A stretch of DNA of 42,817 nt from Pseudorhodobacter sp. (GCA_029254215.1 JAQWYA010000102.1:1-42817); one strand, 5' to 3'. Shown: positions 17,621 to 25,849, numbered from the stretch's first letter. The notes: generated by a model from the letters alone, not told the origin. A program made the numbers and translations.

Positions 17621-18484
17621 ATGGCATTTGGCACGAATATCCGCACCTATTTCAACGGCAGTTGGCATGACGGCGATCTGCCCGTGATGCGCGCCGCCGA
17701 TCACGGGCTTTGGCAGGGGTCTTCGGTCTTTGACGGGGCGCGGCAGTTCGACGGCGTTGTCCCCGATCTCGACAAGCATTGCGCCCGCGTCAATCGCTCG
17801 GCTGAGGCGCTGATGATCACCCCCACGGTCGATCCCTCGGACATGGAGGCGATCATCCGCGAGGGGCTCGCCGCCTATGACGCGCAGGCCGCAGTCTATG
17901 TCCGCCCGATGTACTGGGCCTTGGACGGGTCTGACATCGGGGTTGCCCCAAAAATCGGCGCGACAGGCTTTGCCATCTGTCTGGAAGAAATCGCCATGCC
18001 CGCCCCCGAGGCCGCAACAACCCTGACCCGCACCCGCTTTCGCCGCCCCGTGATGGAGGATAACGTGTGTGACGCAAAGGCAGGCTGCCTTTACCCCAAT
18101 AACGCGCGGATGCTGGTCGAGGCCCGGTCGAAAGGCTTTGGCAATGCCTTGGTAGCGGATGCGATGGGCAATGTCGCCGAAACCGCGACCTCCAACGTCT
18201 TCATGGTGCGGGATGGTGTGGTCTTCACCCCGATCGCCAACGGCACTTTCCTGTCAGGCATCACCCGCGCCCGCCATATCGCCAATCTGCGCGCCGATGG
18301 CGTGGAGGTGGTCGAAGCCGTTCTGAGCTTTGACGATTTCCACGCGGCGGACGAGGTTTTCCTGACGGGCAATTTCGCCAAGCTGATGCCTGTGACCGCC
18401 TTTGACGACACCGCCTATCAGATCGGCCCCGTCACCCGCCGCGCCCGCAGCCTGTACTGGGATTGGGCGCAAAGCACGGCCTGA
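17621..18484 (+). CDS. ilvE: Branched-chain amino acid aminotransferase (class IV PLP enzyme)
   Basis: A 287-residue fold-type IV aminotransferase. The N-terminal segment TYFNGSWHDGDLPVMRAADHGLWQGSSVFDGAR is typical of the BCAT group. The PLP lysine is probably in NVCDAKAGCLYPNNARM near residue 152. The cofactor-phosphate region is NVAETATSNVFMVRDGVVFTPIANGTFLSGITR. It would interconvert Leu/Ile/Val with their keto acids; D-amino-acid transaminase or ADC lyase relatives share the fold, but the motifs favour BCAT. GGGGG precedes the ATG by about six bases. Two hairpins lie beyond the stop. Confidence 0.85.
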   Translation: MAFGTNIRTYFNGSWHDGDLPVMRAADHGLWQGSSVFDGARQFDGVVPDLDKHCARVNRSAEALMITPTVDPSDMEAIIREGLAAYDAQAAVYVRPMYWALDGSDIGVAPKIGATGFAICLEEIAMPAPEAATTLTRTRFRRPVMEDNVCDAKAGCLYPNNARMLVEARSKGFGNALVADAMGNVAETATSNVFMVRDGVVFTPIANGTFLSGITRARHIANLRADGVEVVEAVLSFDDFHAADEVFLTGNFAKLMPVTAFDDTAYQIGPVTRRARSLYWDWAQSTA

Positions 18485-18500
18485 AGCCGCAGCCTTACCC

Positions 18501-18546
18501 CGCAGGCGGTCCCGCCCTGCGAGGGTGACGCGGCAACCCCGTTGCC
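18501..18546 (+). other. Two hairpins between the aminotransferase and uspA
   Basis: CGCAGGCGG pairs with CCGCCCTGCG (18501-18521, one bulged C), and GGCAAC-CCC-GTTGCC (18532-18546) forms a second perfect stem. Neither is followed by a T-run, so they may end the aminotransferase transcript rho-dependently or be incidental. Confidence 0.3.
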
Positions 18547-18594
18547 TCTGACGCCGTTCTCGGCCAATATCAGGCTCCGCACTGGGGGAATATC

Positions 18595-19050
18595 ATGCGC
18601 AAGTTTATGGTCGTACTGGATGACAGCCGGGAATGTCTGAATGCCATGCGCTTTGCCGCATTGCGCGCCGCCCATACCGGGGCGGGTGTCCAGATTTTGT
18701 CTATCATCCCGCCGGAAGAGTTTCAGCACTGGATGGGCGTTGCCGACTTGATGCGCGCCGAAGCCCGCGAGCGCATCGAGGCTCATTTTGAGGTGTTCGC
18801 CAAATGGATGCGCGACCGGCAGGGCGTCGATCCGGAACTGGTGATCCGGGAAGGTGACCCCGTGACCGAGATTTTGGCACAGGTGAACGAGGATCCGGAA
18901 ATCGGCGTGCTGGTTCTGGGGGCTGGCAATGACAAAGGTGGCCCCGGCCCGCTTGTCACACAAATGAGCCGCAATTCCGGCAGCCTCAATATCCCGATCA
19001 CTATCGTGCCGGGGGAAATGTCAAAAGAACGGCTGGAGCGGATCACCTGA
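18595..19050 (+). CDS. Universal stress protein, UspA family
   Basis: A 151-residue cytoplasmic stress protein of the HUP/UspA fold. It opens MRKFMVVLDDSRECLNAMRFAALRAAHTGAGVQILSII, where the Asp after the first beta strand is the ATP-contact position. The C-terminal VLVLGAGNDKGGPGPLVTQMSRNSGSLNIPITIVPG approximates the G-2x-G-9x-G(S) ATP loop of ATP-binding Usps. GGGGGAA lies about five bases before the ATG. It appears monocistronic, with 110 bases upstream and 117 downstream. The role in stress survival is by family only. Confidence 0.88.
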   Translation: MRKFMVVLDDSRECLNAMRFAALRAAHTGAGVQILSIIPPEEFQHWMGVADLMRAEARERIEAHFEVFAKWMRDRQGVDPELVIREGDPVTEILAQVNEDPEIGVLVLGAGNDKGGPGPLVTQMSRNSGSLNIPITIVPGEMSKERLERIT

Positions 19051-19095
19051 TCCCCTGGGCCCTGCCACGCGCCAACCTTTGCCCGCCCGATGATC

Positions 19096-19110
19096 TTAGA
19101 ATCGTTCCAA
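19096..19110. promoter_or_regulatory. Candidate iron-control (Irr-type) box upstream of the NifU-family gene
   Basis: TTAGAATCGTTCCAA is an inverted repeat with one mismatch that fits the remembered Irr/ICE core TTAGAA-N3-TTCTAA. It ends three bases before a TTGACA -35 hexamer. Its position before an Fe-S assembly gene makes iron-responsive control plausible. Confidence 0.5.
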
Positions 19111-19113
19111 TCC

Positions 19114-19142
19114 TTGACACATGGTCGGGACGGGTCCATATC
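19114..19142 (+). promoter_or_regulatory. Candidate housekeeping promoter of the NifU-family gene
   Basis: A perfect TTGACA (19114-19119) is followed 17 bases later by CATATC (19137-19142), a weak -10. The implied transcript start is about 20 bases before the ATG at 19168. Confidence 0.45.
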
Positions 19143-19167
19143 TGACTGGAACTGTCGGAGATTTATC

Positions 19168-19728
19168 ATGTTCATCCAGACCGAGTCCACGCCGAACCCC
19201 GCCACCCTGAAATTCTTGCCCGGTCAGACCGTGCTGGAGATGGGGACGGCTGATTTCCCAACTCAGGAAGCAGCCGAGAAATCGCCGCTCGCCAAGCGCA
19301 TCTATGCCACTGGCGATGTGACGGGCGTGTTTTTTGGCAATGATTTCGTGACGGTCACCAAAGCCGAAACTGCGCAATGGGATCACATCAAGCCTGCCAT
19401 TCTGGGCGCGATCATGGAGCATTACCAATCCGGCGCGCCCGTGCTGGAAGGGGAACAAGCGGCCTCCGGCCATGCCGAGCACACTGGCGAAGATGGCGAT
19501 ATCGTTCGTCAGATCAAAGAGTTGCTGGATACTCGGGTGCGCCCGGCCGTGGCGCAGGATGGTGGCGACATTACCTTCCACGGCTTTGACCGCGGGGTTG
19601 TCTATCTGCATATGCAGGGCGCCTGTGCGGGGTGCCCCTCGTCTACGCTGACGCTGAAAATGGGGATCGAGAACCTGCTGCGTCACTATATCCCCGAGGT
19701 GCTGGAGGTTCGGCCCGTTGCCGCCTGA
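19168..19728 (+). CDS. NifU family Fe-S cluster carrier/scaffold protein (Nfu type)
   Basis: A 186-residue protein with two domains. The N-terminal Nfu_N domain (MFIQTESTPNPATLKFLPGQTV) is followed after an acidic linker by the NifU C-terminal domain with the cluster-binding CxxC (MQGACAGCPSSTLTLKMGIENLL) near residue 150. This architecture is the alphaproteobacterial/mitochondrial NFU1 type, which passes 4Fe-4S clusters to client proteins. The start at 19168 is chosen because STPNPATLKF is the conserved N-terminus; the ORF-track start at 19090 would include the promoter. The stop region overlaps the tsaB start by 11 bases. Confidence 0.95.
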   Translation: MFIQTESTPNPATLKFLPGQTVLEMGTADFPTQEAAEKSPLAKRIYATGDVTGVFFGNDFVTVTKAETAQWDHIKPAILGAIMEHYQSGAPVLEGEQAASGHAEHTGEDGDIVRQIKELLDTRVRPAVAQDGGDITFHGFDRGVVYLHMQGACAGCPSSTLTLKMGIENLLRHYIPEVLEVRPVAA

Positions 19729-20356
19729 CCAGACGCTTTTGGCCTTCGACACATCGGCCGCGCATTGCGCGGCCGCTTTGCTGTCGCGGGGGCAGATTAT
19801 CGCCTCGGTCACCGAACCGATGGCCAAAGGGCAGGCCGAACGGCTGATGCCCTTGTTGGAAGAGGTGCTGAAAAGCGCGGGCGCGGGGTGGCGTGATCTG
19901 GATGCCCTCGCCGTTGGGGTTGGTCCGGGCAATTTCACCGGCATCCGCATCGCCGTATCAGCGGCGCGGGGTCTGGCGCTTGGCCTTGGCCGCCCCGCCA
20001 TTGGCGTGACGCAGTTCGAGGCACTGGCCCATGGCCTGCCCCGCCCGCTGATCGTCGCTGAAGATGCGCGCCGGGGGATGATTTATCTGCAAGGCTTTGG
20101 CATCGGCCCAAGCGGGGCAGCGCTGATGACTGACGCCGAGGCCCAACAGATCGCAGGTGGCGCAGCAGCAACCGGCTCTGCCGCCGAGCGTCTTGGCGGC
20201 CCCGTTCTTTTGCCCGGCCTACCGGTTGCCGAGGCCATGGCGCATGTTGCTGCCGCAAAGCCCCAGGGCCAGCCCCGCCCCGCGCCCTTCTATCTGCGCG
20301 CCGCCGATGCGACCCCGTCTTCCGATCCGCCTCCCGTCATTCTGGATGCGCCATGA
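19718..20356 (+). CDS. tsaB: tRNA threonylcarbamoyladenosine biosynthesis protein TsaB
   Basis: A 212-residue ASKHA-fold protein, partner of TsaD and TsaE in making the t6A37 modification of ANN-decoding tRNAs. The N-terminus TLLAFDTSAAHCAAAL and the block VGVGPGNFTGIRIAVSAARGLALGL are diagnostic. The start is a TTG inside the end of the NifU-family gene; GGAGG nine bases upstream (19704-19708) supports it. The last codons overlap the rimI ATG by four bases. TsaB-RimI adjacency is common. The C-terminal third is shorter and more divergent than in E. coli, which is usual. Confidence 0.94.
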   Translation: MPPDQTLLAFDTSAAHCAAALLSRGQIIASVTEPMAKGQAERLMPLLEEVLKSAGAGWRDLDALAVGVGPGNFTGIRIAVSAARGLALGLGRPAIGVTQFEALAHGLPRPLIVAEDARRGMIYLQGFGIGPSGAALMTDAEAQQIAGGAAATGSAAERLGGPVLLPGLPVAEAMAHVAAAKPQGQPRPAPFYLRAADATPSSDPPPVILDAP

Positions 20357-20805
20357 CGCTTGGCGCTCAGGCGATGGCAACGCTGCACGCGGCCTGTTTC
20401 ACAACGCCCCGCCCTTGGTCCGCGGCGGAGTTTCAAGGCCTTTGTGATAGCCCTTTGGTCTTTGCGCTTGGCTCCGCACAAGGCTTCGTGCTGGGCCGAT
20501 GCATCGCGGATGAGGCTGAGGTTCTGACGCTGGCGGTGGACCCAATGGCACGGCGCAAAGGCCTTGGGCGGCACTTGATGCAGGAGTTTCTTGTCGAGGC
20601 GACAAAGCGAGGGGCAACGACCGCGTTTCTGGAGGTTGCGCGCAATAATCCAGCCGCCATTGGCCTCTATTCCCACTTGGGCTTTGTCCAAACGGGTCTG
20701 CGCAAAGGGTATTTTCAGGACCCGGACGGGCGTCGGACGGATGCTCTGGTTTTGGCACGGAGCCTTGACGCTACGGCAATCACCGGGCCCACGCCGCTAT
20801 TTTGA
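20353..20805 (+). CDS. rimI: Ribosomal protein S18-alanine N-acetyltransferase (RimI-type GNAT)
   Basis: A 150-residue GNAT acetyltransferase. The acetyl-CoA loop is ARRKGLGRHLM near residue 72, preceded by LTLAVDP and followed by FLEVARNNPAAIGLYSHLGFVQTGLRKGYF, all typical of RimI. It would acetylate the N-terminal alanine of ribosomal protein S18, although RimI homologues can be broader. It is translationally coupled to tsaB (ATGA overlap), and the nfu-tsaB-rimI trio probably shares one transcript. A 154-base gap with its own promoter signals separates it from the ABC importer. Confidence 0.9.
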   Translation: MTLGAQAMATLHAACFTTPRPWSAAEFQGLCDSPLVFALGSAQGFVLGRCIADEAEVLTLAVDPMARRKGLGRHLMQEFLVEATKRGATTAFLEVARNNPAAIGLYSHLGFVQTGLRKGYFQDPDGRRTDALVLARSLDATAITGPTPLF

Positions 20806-20846
20806 CCAAACGGCCAAAAGCGAGCACAAAAGCCCTGAACTAGCTA

Positions 20847-20875
20847 TTGACCCCTCTCTGCAAACCCGCCCTAAT
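20847..20875 (+). promoter_or_regulatory. Candidate promoter of the BMP-type importer operon
   Basis: TTGACC (20847-20852), 17 bases, then CCTAAT (20870-20875) gives a plausible housekeeping promoter about 85-110 bases before the first gene. The resulting leader would contain the paired hairpins at 20896-20928. Confidence 0.45.
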
Positions 20876-20895
20876 TTGAAAACGATCCCCCTTGG

Positions 20896-20928
20896 CAGCC
20901 CGAACGCGGGCTGACGATTCTTTATCGT
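20896..20928 (+). ncRNA. Two abutting perfect hairpins in the leader of the importer operon
   Basis: CAGCCCG-AACG-CGGGCTG (20896-20913) is followed with no spacer by ACGAT-TCTTT-ATCGT (20914-20928). Both stems are perfect with short loops, and GGGG then a Shine-Dalgarno-like GGGAG follow before the ATG at 20960. It could be a structured 5' leader. No T-run follows, so it is not a normal terminator. I do not recognise it as a known riboswitch. Confidence 0.45.
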
Positions 20929-20959
20929 GGGGCCTCAAAAACACAACTGGGAGACGCAG

Positions 20960-21955
20960 ATGACCCTTATGAAGCACCTTGCGGCCGCAACCGCGACGCT
21001 GGCCCTGTCGGCTGGCATGGTTGCCGCCGATCCCGCCCTGATCTTCGATCTTGGCGGCAAGTTCGACAAATCCTTCAACGAGGCCGCCTATGAGGGCGCG
21101 CAGCGTTGGGCCACCGAAACCGGCGGCACCTACAAGGAACTTGAAATGCAATCCGAAGCCCAGCGCGAACAGGCGCTGCGCCGTCTGGCCGAGGCTGGCT
21201 CCAACCCGATCGTGATGACGGGCTTTGCCTTTGGGGACACGCTGGCACAAGTTGCGCCGGACTTCCCGGACACCAAATTCGCGATCATCGACATGGTTGT
21301 CGATCAGCCGAACGTGAAATCGGTGGTCTTCACCGAAGAGCAGGGCTCCTACCTCGTGGGCATGATGGCGGCGATGGCCTCCAAGACCGGGACCGTGGGC
21401 TTTGTCGGCGGCATGGATATTCCGCTGATCCGCAAGTTCGCCTGCGGCTATGCGCAAGGCGTCAAGGCCGTGAACCCGGATGCAACCGTGATCGCCAACA
21501 TGACCGGCACAACCCCCGCCGCGTGGAATGACCCGGTGAAGGGTGGCGAGTTGGCCAAGGCCCAGAAAGCCCAAGGCGCAGACGTGATCTATGCCGCAGC
21601 GGGCGGCACCGGCATCGGTGTTCTGCAAGCCGCTGCTGACGAAGGTATCCTGTCGATCGGCGTGGACAGCAACCAGAACTACCTGCACCCCGGCAAGGTT
21701 CTGACCTCCATGCTCAAGCGTGTCGACAACGCTGTTTATGACGCGTTCAAGGCTGGCACCGCGCTGGAAGCCGGGATCTCGGTCATGGACCTCGCCGCTG
21801 GCGGCGTGGGCTATGCGATGGACGAAAACAACGCAGCGCTCGTATCCGATGCCATGAAAGGCCAGATCGACAAGGCCGCCAAGCTGATCGGCAACGGTAC
21901 GCTGCGCGTTCATGACTACATGTCCGACGAATCCTGCCCGGCTCTTTCTTTCTGA
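20960..21955 (+). CDS. BMP-family ABC transporter substrate-binding protein
   Basis: A 331-residue periplasmic binding protein with a signal peptide (MKHLAAATATLALSAGMVAADP). It has no lipobox Cys, so it is soluble rather than anchored as Gram-positive BMP/PnrA proteins are. BMP landmarks are LIFDLGGKFDKSFNEAAYEGA near residue 25, VFTEEQGSYLVGMMAAMASKTGTVGFVGGMDIPLI, and the C-terminal AAGGTGIGVLQAAADEGILSIGVDSNQ. Characterised relatives bind purine nucleosides; the substrate here is inferred. Start 20960 has GGGAG upstream; a second ATG nine bases on is possible. It is directly followed (no gap) by the ATPase gene. Confidence 0.93.
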   Translation: MTLMKHLAAATATLALSAGMVAADPALIFDLGGKFDKSFNEAAYEGAQRWATETGGTYKELEMQSEAQREQALRRLAEAGSNPIVMTGFAFGDTLAQVAPDFPDTKFAIIDMVVDQPNVKSVVFTEEQGSYLVGMMAAMASKTGTVGFVGGMDIPLIRKFACGYAQGVKAVNPDATVIANMTGTTPAAWNDPVKGGELAKAQKAQGADVIYAAAGGTGIGVLQAAADEGILSIGVDSNQNYLHPGKVLTSMLKRVDNAVYDAFKAGTALEAGISVMDLAAGGVGYAMDENNAALVSDAMKGQIDKAAKLIGNGTLRVHDYMSDESCPALSF

Positions 21956-23533
21956 ATGACCGATACGGCACATCAAACAGGGCGGCAGGCAACTGCCGCC
22001 CCCACCCCCCCTCTCGCGATTGAACTTCGCGGGATTTCCAAATCCTTTGGGCCGGTTCAGGCCAATAAAGACATTTCCATCAAGGTGGCCAAAGGGTCCA
22101 TCCACGGGATCATCGGTGAAAACGGCGCCGGAAAATCCACGTTGATGTCGATCCTCTATGGTTTCTACAAGGCCGACGCCGGAGAGATTTTCATCGGCGG
22201 CCAACTCACCCCCATTCCCGACAGCCAGAGCGCCATTCGCGCCGGTATCGGGATGGTGTTTCAGCATTTCAAACTGGTTCAGAACTTTACCGTTCTGGAA
22301 AACGTGATCCTCGGGGCCGAGGGCGGCGCGATGCTGCGGGGTGCTATGGCGAAGGCCCGCCAGACGCTTGCCGATCTGGCGCGGGAGTATGAGCTGGACG
22401 TTGACCCGGACGCGGTGGTCGAAGACCTGTCCGTGGGCCACCAGCAACGCGTGGAGATCCTCAAGGCGCTGTATCGTCAGGCCGAAATCCTGATCCTTGA
22501 TGAACCGACGGGCGTTCTGACCCCCGCCGAGGCCGATCAGCTTTTCCGCATTCTCAACGGCCTGAAAGAACAAGGCAAAACCGTTATCCTGATCACCCAT
22601 AAGCTGCGCGAGATCATGGAGATCACCGATACGGTTTCGGTGATGCGGCGCGGGCAGATGACCGCCACCGTCAAAACCGCCGAGACCAGCCCCGAAGAAT
22701 TGGCCGAACTGATGGTCGGGCGCAAAGTCTTGCTTCAGGTCGAAAAGAAAGCCTCCAACCCCGGCAAGACCGTGCTGGAGGTTGAAAACCTGCGGGTCTG
22801 GGACGAAGCCGGGGTGGAGCGCCTCAAGGGCATCAATCTGACCATCCGGGCGGGCGAAATTCTGGGGATCGCCGGGGTCGCGGGCAATGGCCAATCGGAA
22901 TTGCTGGAGGTTCTGGGCGGCATCGCCAAGGGCAAAGGCACCATTCGCATGAATGGCGAGGCGATTGACATGACGGGCAAGGCCGATGGCCAAAGCCGCC
23001 GGGCGCGGGGCATTGCCCATGTGCCCGAAGACCGGCAGGAACTCGGCCTGATCATGGATTTCACGGCTTGGGAAAACGTGGCTTTCGGCTATCACCACGC
23101 CCCGGAATATCAAAAATCCGCGCTGCTGATGGATAATGACGCGCTGCGCGCCGATACCGTCGCCAAGATGGAACGCTATGACGTGCGCCCGCCGATCCCG
23201 ACGCTCGCGGCCAAGAATTTCTCGGGCGGGAACCAGCAGAAAATCGTCGTCGCCCGTGAAATGGATCGCAACCCTGATCTTCTTCTGGTCGGCCAACCGA
23301 CACGCGGCGTTGATATCGGCGCGATCGAATTCATCCACAAACAGATCGTGGCGCTGCGGGATGCGGGCAAGGCCGTGCTGCTTGTCTCGGTCGAACTCGA
23401 TGAAATCATGAGCCTTTCAGACCGGATCGCCGTCATGTTCGATGGCCAGATCATGGGAGAGCGCGACCCCGCAACCACCGATGAACGCGCCCTGGGCTTG
23501 CTGATGGCTGGCGTAACAGAGGGAAGCAACTGA
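21956..23533 (+). CDS. ABC transporter ATP-binding protein (double ATPase, nucleoside/BMP type)
   Basis: A 525-residue protein with two fused ABC ATPase domains. The first has Walker A GENGAGKST near residue 60, signature LSVGHQQRV and Walker B ILILDEPTG. The second has a degenerate Walker A (GVAGNGQSE), signature FSGGNQQKIVVARE and LLLVGQPTRGVD. Here the usual Asp-Glu of Walker B is replaced by GQ, as is common in this transporter class, so one site is probably inactive. Its start abuts the binding-protein stop, and its stop overlaps the first permease ATG by one base. It powers the importer from the cytoplasmic face. Confidence 0.94.
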   Translation: MTDTAHQTGRQATAAPTPPLAIELRGISKSFGPVQANKDISIKVAKGSIHGIIGENGAGKSTLMSILYGFYKADAGEIFIGGQLTPIPDSQSAIRAGIGMVFQHFKLVQNFTVLENVILGAEGGAMLRGAMAKARQTLADLAREYELDVDPDAVVEDLSVGHQQRVEILKALYRQAEILILDEPTGVLTPAEADQLFRILNGLKEQGKTVILITHKLREIMEITDTVSVMRRGQMTATVKTAETSPEELAELMVGRKVLLQVEKKASNPGKTVLEVENLRVWDEAGVERLKGINLTIRAGEILGIAGVAGNGQSELLEVLGGIAKGKGTIRMNGEAIDMTGKADGQSRRARGIAHVPEDRQELGLIMDFTAWENVAFGYHHAPEYQKSALLMDNDALRADTVAKMERYDVRPPIPTLAAKNFSGGNQQKIVVAREMDRNPDLLLVGQPTRGVDIGAIEFIHKQIVALRDAGKAVLLVSVELDEIMSLSDRIAVMFDGQIMGERDPATTDERALGLLMAGVTEGSN

Positions 23534-24618
23534 TGCCGAAATGGGCCGATGCGGTTCTGGTGCCGCTGATCTCTTTGCTGATCGCCTTCGTGATTTCCGG
23601 GCTGGTCATTCTGGCTATCGGTGAAGACCCGGTCGCCGCGATGAAGCTGATGGTGACGGGCGCGCTCGGCTCGACCTATGGCTGGGGCTATACGCTTTAT
23701 TACGCCACGAATTTCATCTTTACCGGGCTGGCGGTCTCCATCGCTTTTCAGGCTGGGCTGTTCAACATCGGGGGGGAAGGGCAAGCCTCTTTGGGCGGGC
23801 TTGGCGTGGCGCTGGCCTGCCTTTACATCCCTTGGCCGCATTGGTCGCTGGCGCTTGCGGGCGCATTAATTGCGGCGGGCGTTTTCGGTGCGGCCTGGGC
23901 GGCGATTCCGGCCTATCTGCAGGCCAAACGCGGCAGCCATGTGGTGATTACCACGATCATGTTCAACTTCATCGCCTCGGCGCTGCTTGTCTATCTTTTG
24001 GTCAATGTCTTGCGCCCCGCAGGATCGATGGACAGTGCCTCTGCCCGGTTCGGTGAGGCGCTGCAACTTCCGTCGCTGTCGGATATTCTGGCGCTGGTCG
24101 GCATCCCGTTCAACAACCGCAACCCCGCGAATATCAGCCTGATCATCGGGCTTTTTGCCTGTTTCGGGGTTTGGGTCATGATGTGGCGCACCCGGCTTGG
24201 CTATCAGCTTCGCGCCTTCGGCAAATCGGAAAAAGCCTCGGTCTATGCAGGGATCAACCCGGTGCGGATCACCATGTATGCGATGCTGATTTCTGGCGGA
24301 TTGTCCGGGATGATGGCGGTCAACACCGTGATGGGGGAGGCGCAACGCCTGATCCTGAACTCCGTCGAGGGGGCGGGGTTCATCGGGATCGCCGTGGCGC
24401 TGATGGGCCGAAGCCACCCGTTCGGCGTGCTGCTGGCCGCGCTTTTGTTCGGCTTTCTGTATCAAGGCGGGGCAGAGCTTGCGCTGTGGACCAAGATCCC
24501 GCGTGAATTGATCGTTGTCATTCAGGCTCTGGTGATCCTGTTCACGGGTGCCTTGGACAATATGGTGCGCCGCCCCGTTGAGGCCGTGTTCATCATGGCG
24601 CGGAAGGGGAAAGCCTGA
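23533..24618 (+). CDS. ABC transporter permease (BMP/nucleoside type), subunit 1
   Basis: A 361-residue inner-membrane protein of the BPD_transp_2 (ribose/branched-chain type) family, with about eight to ten hydrophobic segments. Family features are GLAVSIAFQAGLFNIGGEGQASLGGLGVAL near residue 75 and the cytoplasmic coupling region YQLRAFGKSEKASVYAGINPVRI near residue 225. It resembles YufP/NupP of nucleoside importers. TGATG overlaps join it to the ATPase before and the second permease after, so the operon is tightly co-translated. Confidence 0.93.
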   Translation: MPKWADAVLVPLISLLIAFVISGLVILAIGEDPVAAMKLMVTGALGSTYGWGYTLYYATNFIFTGLAVSIAFQAGLFNIGGEGQASLGGLGVALACLYIPWPHWSLALAGALIAAGVFGAAWAAIPAYLQAKRGSHVVITTIMFNFIASALLVYLLVNVLRPAGSMDSASARFGEALQLPSLSDILALVGIPFNNRNPANISLIIGLFACFGVWVMMWRTRLGYQLRAFGKSEKASVYAGINPVRITMYAMLISGGLSGMMAVNTVMGEAQRLILNSVEGAGFIGIAVALMGRSHPFGVLLAALLFGFLYQGGAELALWTKIPRELIVVIQALVILFTGALDNMVRRPVEAVFIMARKGKA

Positions 24619-25583
24619 TGGATTTCGCAACGCTCATTCAGATCCTCGACTCGACCGTCCGGCTGGCCACGCCTTTGCTGTTTGCCTGTCTGGCGGGGCT
24701 GTTTTCTGAACGCGCCGGGATTTTCGACATTGGCCTTGAAGGCAAGATGCTGGCGGCCGCGTTTTTGTCGGCGGCGGCAGCGGCGGTGACGGGCAATGTC
24801 TGGCTGGGCGTTGGGGCGGGGATGTTTGCCTCGCTGATACTTGCGGGGATTCACGGACTGGCCTCGATCACTTTCCGGGGAAATCAGCTGATTTCAGGCG
24901 TTGCGATCAACTTTCTGGCCTCTGGGTTGACGGTTTTGCTGGGGCAGAACTGGTTTGGGCTTGGCGGGCGCACTCCGGCCCTGACAACAGGCGGGCGGTT
25001 TGAGCCGATCACCCTGCCCTTTGCCGATGCAATTGCCCCCTATCCGATTATCGGGCCGATCTATGCCGAGTTGATCTCAGGCCATTCGGCGCTGGTCTAT
25101 CTGGCGCTTGCGATGGTCCCTGCCTCTGCTTGGTTGCTATATCGCACCCGGTTTGGCTTGCGCCTGCGGGCCGTGGGCGAGAACCCTGCAGCGGTCGATA
25201 CGGCGGGCGTTTCGGTGATTGGCATCCGCTTTGCCGCCGTCGCCATCTGCGGCATTCTATGCGGACTTGCCGGGGCTTACCTTGCGCTTGGTCTGGCGGC
25301 GGGCTTTGGCAAAGAGATGACAGCCGGGCGCGGGTTTATCGCGCTGGCAGCCCTGATCTTTGCCAAGTGGCGGCCTTGGTATGCGCTGGGGGCCACGCTT
25401 TTGTTTGGGTTTCTGGAGGCTGTGGGCAACCGCTTTCCCAATATCGATCTGGGCCTGTTCACGGTGCCATCGCAGTTCATGCAAGCCCTGCCCTATATCC
25501 TGACGGTCATCATTCTTGCTGGATTTGTCGGCAAGGCCATCCCGCCTCGTGCAGGCGGGCAGCCCTATGTGAAAGAGCGGTAG
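24618..25583 (+). CDS. ABC transporter permease (BMP/nucleoside type), subunit 2
   Basis: A 321-residue inner-membrane permease, partner of the preceding subunit (YufQ/NupQ-like). It carries RLATPLLFACLAGLFSERAGIFDIGLEGKMLAAAFLS near residue 15 and the coupling helix RLRAVGENPAAVDTAGVSVIGIRF near residue 190. It is the last gene of the four-gene operon. Only a small GCCC-AATC-GGGC hairpin (25585-25596) follows the stop, with no T-run. Confidence 0.93.
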   Translation: MDFATLIQILDSTVRLATPLLFACLAGLFSERAGIFDIGLEGKMLAAAFLSAAAAAVTGNVWLGVGAGMFASLILAGIHGLASITFRGNQLISGVAINFLASGLTVLLGQNWFGLGGRTPALTTGGRFEPITLPFADAIAPYPIIGPIYAELISGHSALVYLALAMVPASAWLLYRTRFGLRLRAVGENPAAVDTAGVSVIGIRFAAVAICGILCGLAGAYLALGLAAGFGKEMTAGRGFIALAALIFAKWRPWYALGATLLFGFLEAVGNRFPNIDLGLFTVPSQFMQALPYILTVIILAGFVGKAIPPRAGGQPYVKER

Positions 25584-25849
25584 CGCCCAATCGGGCCCCT
25601 GGGACCGACCGCCGATCTGGTTTGGCGCGTTTGCCCGCAAAGTTTTTTCACAGGCTGTAAGCTTTGTAACAAAACTTTTTCGCCAATCCGGGCGTCCCAA
25701 GCCCCGATACCGCCGTGAGGGGTTTGACAACGGGTGCAGAGGCGCGCAAGTCTTGGGTATTAAGCTTGAAAAGCTGATCCCGTGCATCCCGGCGTGACCG
25801 CGCTGACCTATTCCTTCCTTTTCGCCGAACGGCGCCCATCACCCCTGAT
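25584..25849. other. 266-base gap with an A/T-rich inverted repeat
   Basis: No gene is seen here. AAAGTTTT (25639-25646) and AAAACTTT (25671-25678) form an 8-base inverted repeat around 24 bases, in an A/T-rich island unlike its surroundings. Just before it TTTGC-CC-GCAAA then G and six T (25643-25648) looks like a weak intrinsic terminator, perhaps for the importer operon. A perfect TTGACA lies at 25724-25729 but has no good -10 at 17 bases. Confidence 0.4.

Noticed and set aside
20896-20928. Purine riboswitch before the nucleoside-type importer
   Set aside because: The two small hairpins do not form the three-way junction or show the conserved loops of purine riboswitches.
20840-23338. 832-residue minus-strand ORF
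   Set aside because: Runs opposite the ABC importer binding protein and ATPase, which have clear motifs; composition is that of an antisense frame.
25775-25780. TGATCC as a third RpoE-type -35
   Set aside because: No CGTA-like -10 at the spacing seen before rpoH.
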